A stretch of DNA of 5,372 nucleotides, taken from NCBI GenBank assembly GCA_015654725.1, contig JAATGI010000412.1:1-5372 (forward strand). The letters are read 5' to 3'. Source of the stretch: Rhodospirillales bacterium (GTDB taxonomy: Bacteria > Pseudomonadota > Alphaproteobacteria > ATCC43930 > CGMCC-115725). Of this stretch, positions 4,303 through 5,372 are shown in pieces (position 1 is the stretch's first letter; the number at the start of each line of letters is the position of its first letter). The translations under genes and the position numbers were made by a program. The notes under the pieces were generated by a model. It saw nothing but the letters and a program-made list of their open reading frames with translations, ran no database searches and was not told the origin of the DNA.

Positions 4303-5372
4303 CAGGCGGCGAAAAAATCGGCGATCCGCGCGGCAAGGCGCTCCGCCACCGCGCGCTTCGAGGAGCGCGGCCAATCCTCGACGCCGCCGGCCGAAACCAG
4401 ATGCACCGTGTTGACATCGGCGCCGAATACGGCGGCGCTCGCCGAAACGTCGTTGGCCAAAATCCAGTCGCAACCCTTGGCGGCGCGCTTGGCTTGCGCA
4501 TGCGCGATCAAATCCTCGGTCTCGGCGGCGAAGCCGATAACGAGGCGCGGGCGGCGGTTCCCGGCCTGGCTCAGCGTCTTCAAGATGTCGGGATTTTCGA
4601 GGAGGCGCAGCTCGGGCGGCGCGCCATTCTTCTTGAGCTTGTGCGCCGCCTGCTCGACCCGCCAATCGGCCACCGCGGCGGCGCAGACGGCGACATCCAC
4701 GGGCAGCGCCGCCTCGCAGGCCTTGAGCATGTCGCGCGCGGATTCGACGCGGACGATGGCGACGCCGGGCGGATCGGGCTCGGCGCTGGGACCCGAGACC
4801 AGCACCGTTTCGGCGCCGGCACGGGCCAAGGCCGCCGCGATGGCATGGCCCTGCTTGCCCGAGGAGCGATTGGGGATATAGCGCACCGGGTCGATCGGCT
4901 GGTGGGTCGGGCCGCTGGACACGAGCGCGCGGGGGCCCTTCAAGGGTCGGGCCGCGAGTATCGCCTCGATGGCGGCGACGATATCCAACGGTTCGGCCAT
5001 GCGGCCCGGCCCGACCTCGCCCTCGGCGAGCGCGCCCGAATTGGGGCCGACGCGCTTGATGCCGCGCGCTTCGAGGAGATGCAGGTTGGCGCGGGTGGCG
5101 TCATGCTCCCACATGCGGACATTCATCGCCGGCGCCACCAGGATCGGCTTGTCGGTGGCAAGCAGCGCGGTCGAGGCGAGATCGTCGGCGATGCCCGCCG
5201 CCATCTTCGCCAGGATGTCCGCCGTCGCCGGCGCGACCACGACTAGGTCCGCGTCTTGCGCCAACCGCAAATGGCCCATCTCGCTCTCGTCGGTGAGCGA
5301 AAAAATATCGGAGAAAACCGTGTCGCCGGTCAGGGCCTGGACCGATAGCGGCGTCACGAACTCGGCCCCGGC
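4302..5372 (-). CDS. coaBC: CoaBC: phosphopantothenoylcysteine synthetase/decarboxylase, missing the N-terminus
   Basis: This bifunctional enzyme joins phosphopantothenate to cysteine (CoaB, using CTP) and decarboxylates the product with FMN (CoaC), giving phosphopantetheine for coenzyme A. The 356 visible residues begin at the window edge (AGAEFVTPLSVQAL) and lack roughly the first 45-50 residues. The CoaC part shows the catalytic histidine in GHLRLAQDAD (H34 of the fragment) and PAMN (81-84). The CoaB part shows SGPTHQPIDPVRYI, NRSSGK (about 168-173), AAVADWR, HKLKKNG with its lysines, NPDIL, GFAAET and ANDVS. The substrate-flap cysteine, normally in a LACG-like motif before GxGRM, is glutamate here (LAEGEVGPGRM, E117, codon 5024-5022). 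A GTG at 5357 is not the true start, because coding continues upstream. It is followed directly by the Rrf2 gene. Confidence 0.94.
   Translation of the reverse strand, partial: AGAEFVTPLSVQALTGDTVFSDIFSLTDESEMGHLRLAQDADLVVVAPATADILAKMAAGIADDLASTALLATDKPILVAPAMNVRMWEHDATRANLHLLEARGIKRVGPNSGALAEGEVGPGRMAEPLDIVAAIEAILAARPLKGPRALVSSGPTHQPIDPVRYIPNRSSGKQGHAIAAALARAGAETVLVSGPSAEPDPPGVAIVRVESARDMLKACEAALPVDVAVCAAAVADWRVEQAAHKLKKNGAPPELRLLENPDILKTLSQAGNRRPRLVIGFAAETEDLIAHAQAKRAAKGCDWILANDVSASAAVFGADVNTVHLVSAGGVEDWPRSSKRAVAERLAARIADFFAA

Noticed and set aside
4401..5246. 281-codon plus-strand open frame opposite coaBC
   Set aside because: It mirrors the CoaBC coding frame, has low-complexity Arg/Gly-rich content and no ribosome binding site of note.

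Overview
The window looks like chromosomal DNA of a GC-rich alphaproteobacterium, most likely near the Rhodospirillales. This rests on very high GC in the housekeeping genes, strong G/C preference at third codon positions, and the flavour of the CysK, MoeB-like, CoaBC and Rrf2 proteins. The assignment is inferred from protein character, not from a search.

Layout: five genes lie on the minus strand and form two blocks. Reading right to left, the first block is coaBC (cut by the right edge), an Rrf2-family regulator that starts on the coaBC stop codon (TGATG), and then a dodecin-like gene. The second block, at the left end, is cysK followed by a MoeB/ThiF/HesA-type gene (cut by the left edge), joined by an ATGA overlap. 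Between the blocks, on the plus strand, are two back-to-back type II toxin-antitoxin modules, RelE/ParE-Phd (toxin first) and HicB-HicA (antitoxin first). They are followed by a metal-dependent amidohydrolase of the gamma-resorcylate/5-carboxyvanillate decarboxylase type. An inverted repeat built from 8-bp CACCAAGA-like units separates the amidohydrolase from the convergent dodecin gene.

How the parts fit: the minus-strand genes share a cysteine theme. CysK makes cysteine, CoaBC consumes cysteine in coenzyme A synthesis, and the MoeB-like protein belongs to the sulfur-carrier-activating E1 family. The Rrf2 protein lacks the usual three-cysteine Fe-S motif, so a CymR-like role in sulfur control is possible but unproven. 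The toxin-antitoxin stretch is visibly less GC-rich than its flanks (31 of 60 G/C at 1261-1320 against 50 of 60 at 4081-4140, counted by hand), which fits an acquired insert.

The points most worth a second look are the 8-mer inverted repeat, the toxin promoter with two TGGCCA palindromes around its -10 and an almost leaderless start, a 12-bp palindrome in the cysK promoter, and departures from family consensus in CoaBC (flap Cys to Glu) and the dodecin (flavin-stacking Trp missing). I see no clear undescribed multi-gene system, no RNA gene, no CRISPR array and no insertion sequence.
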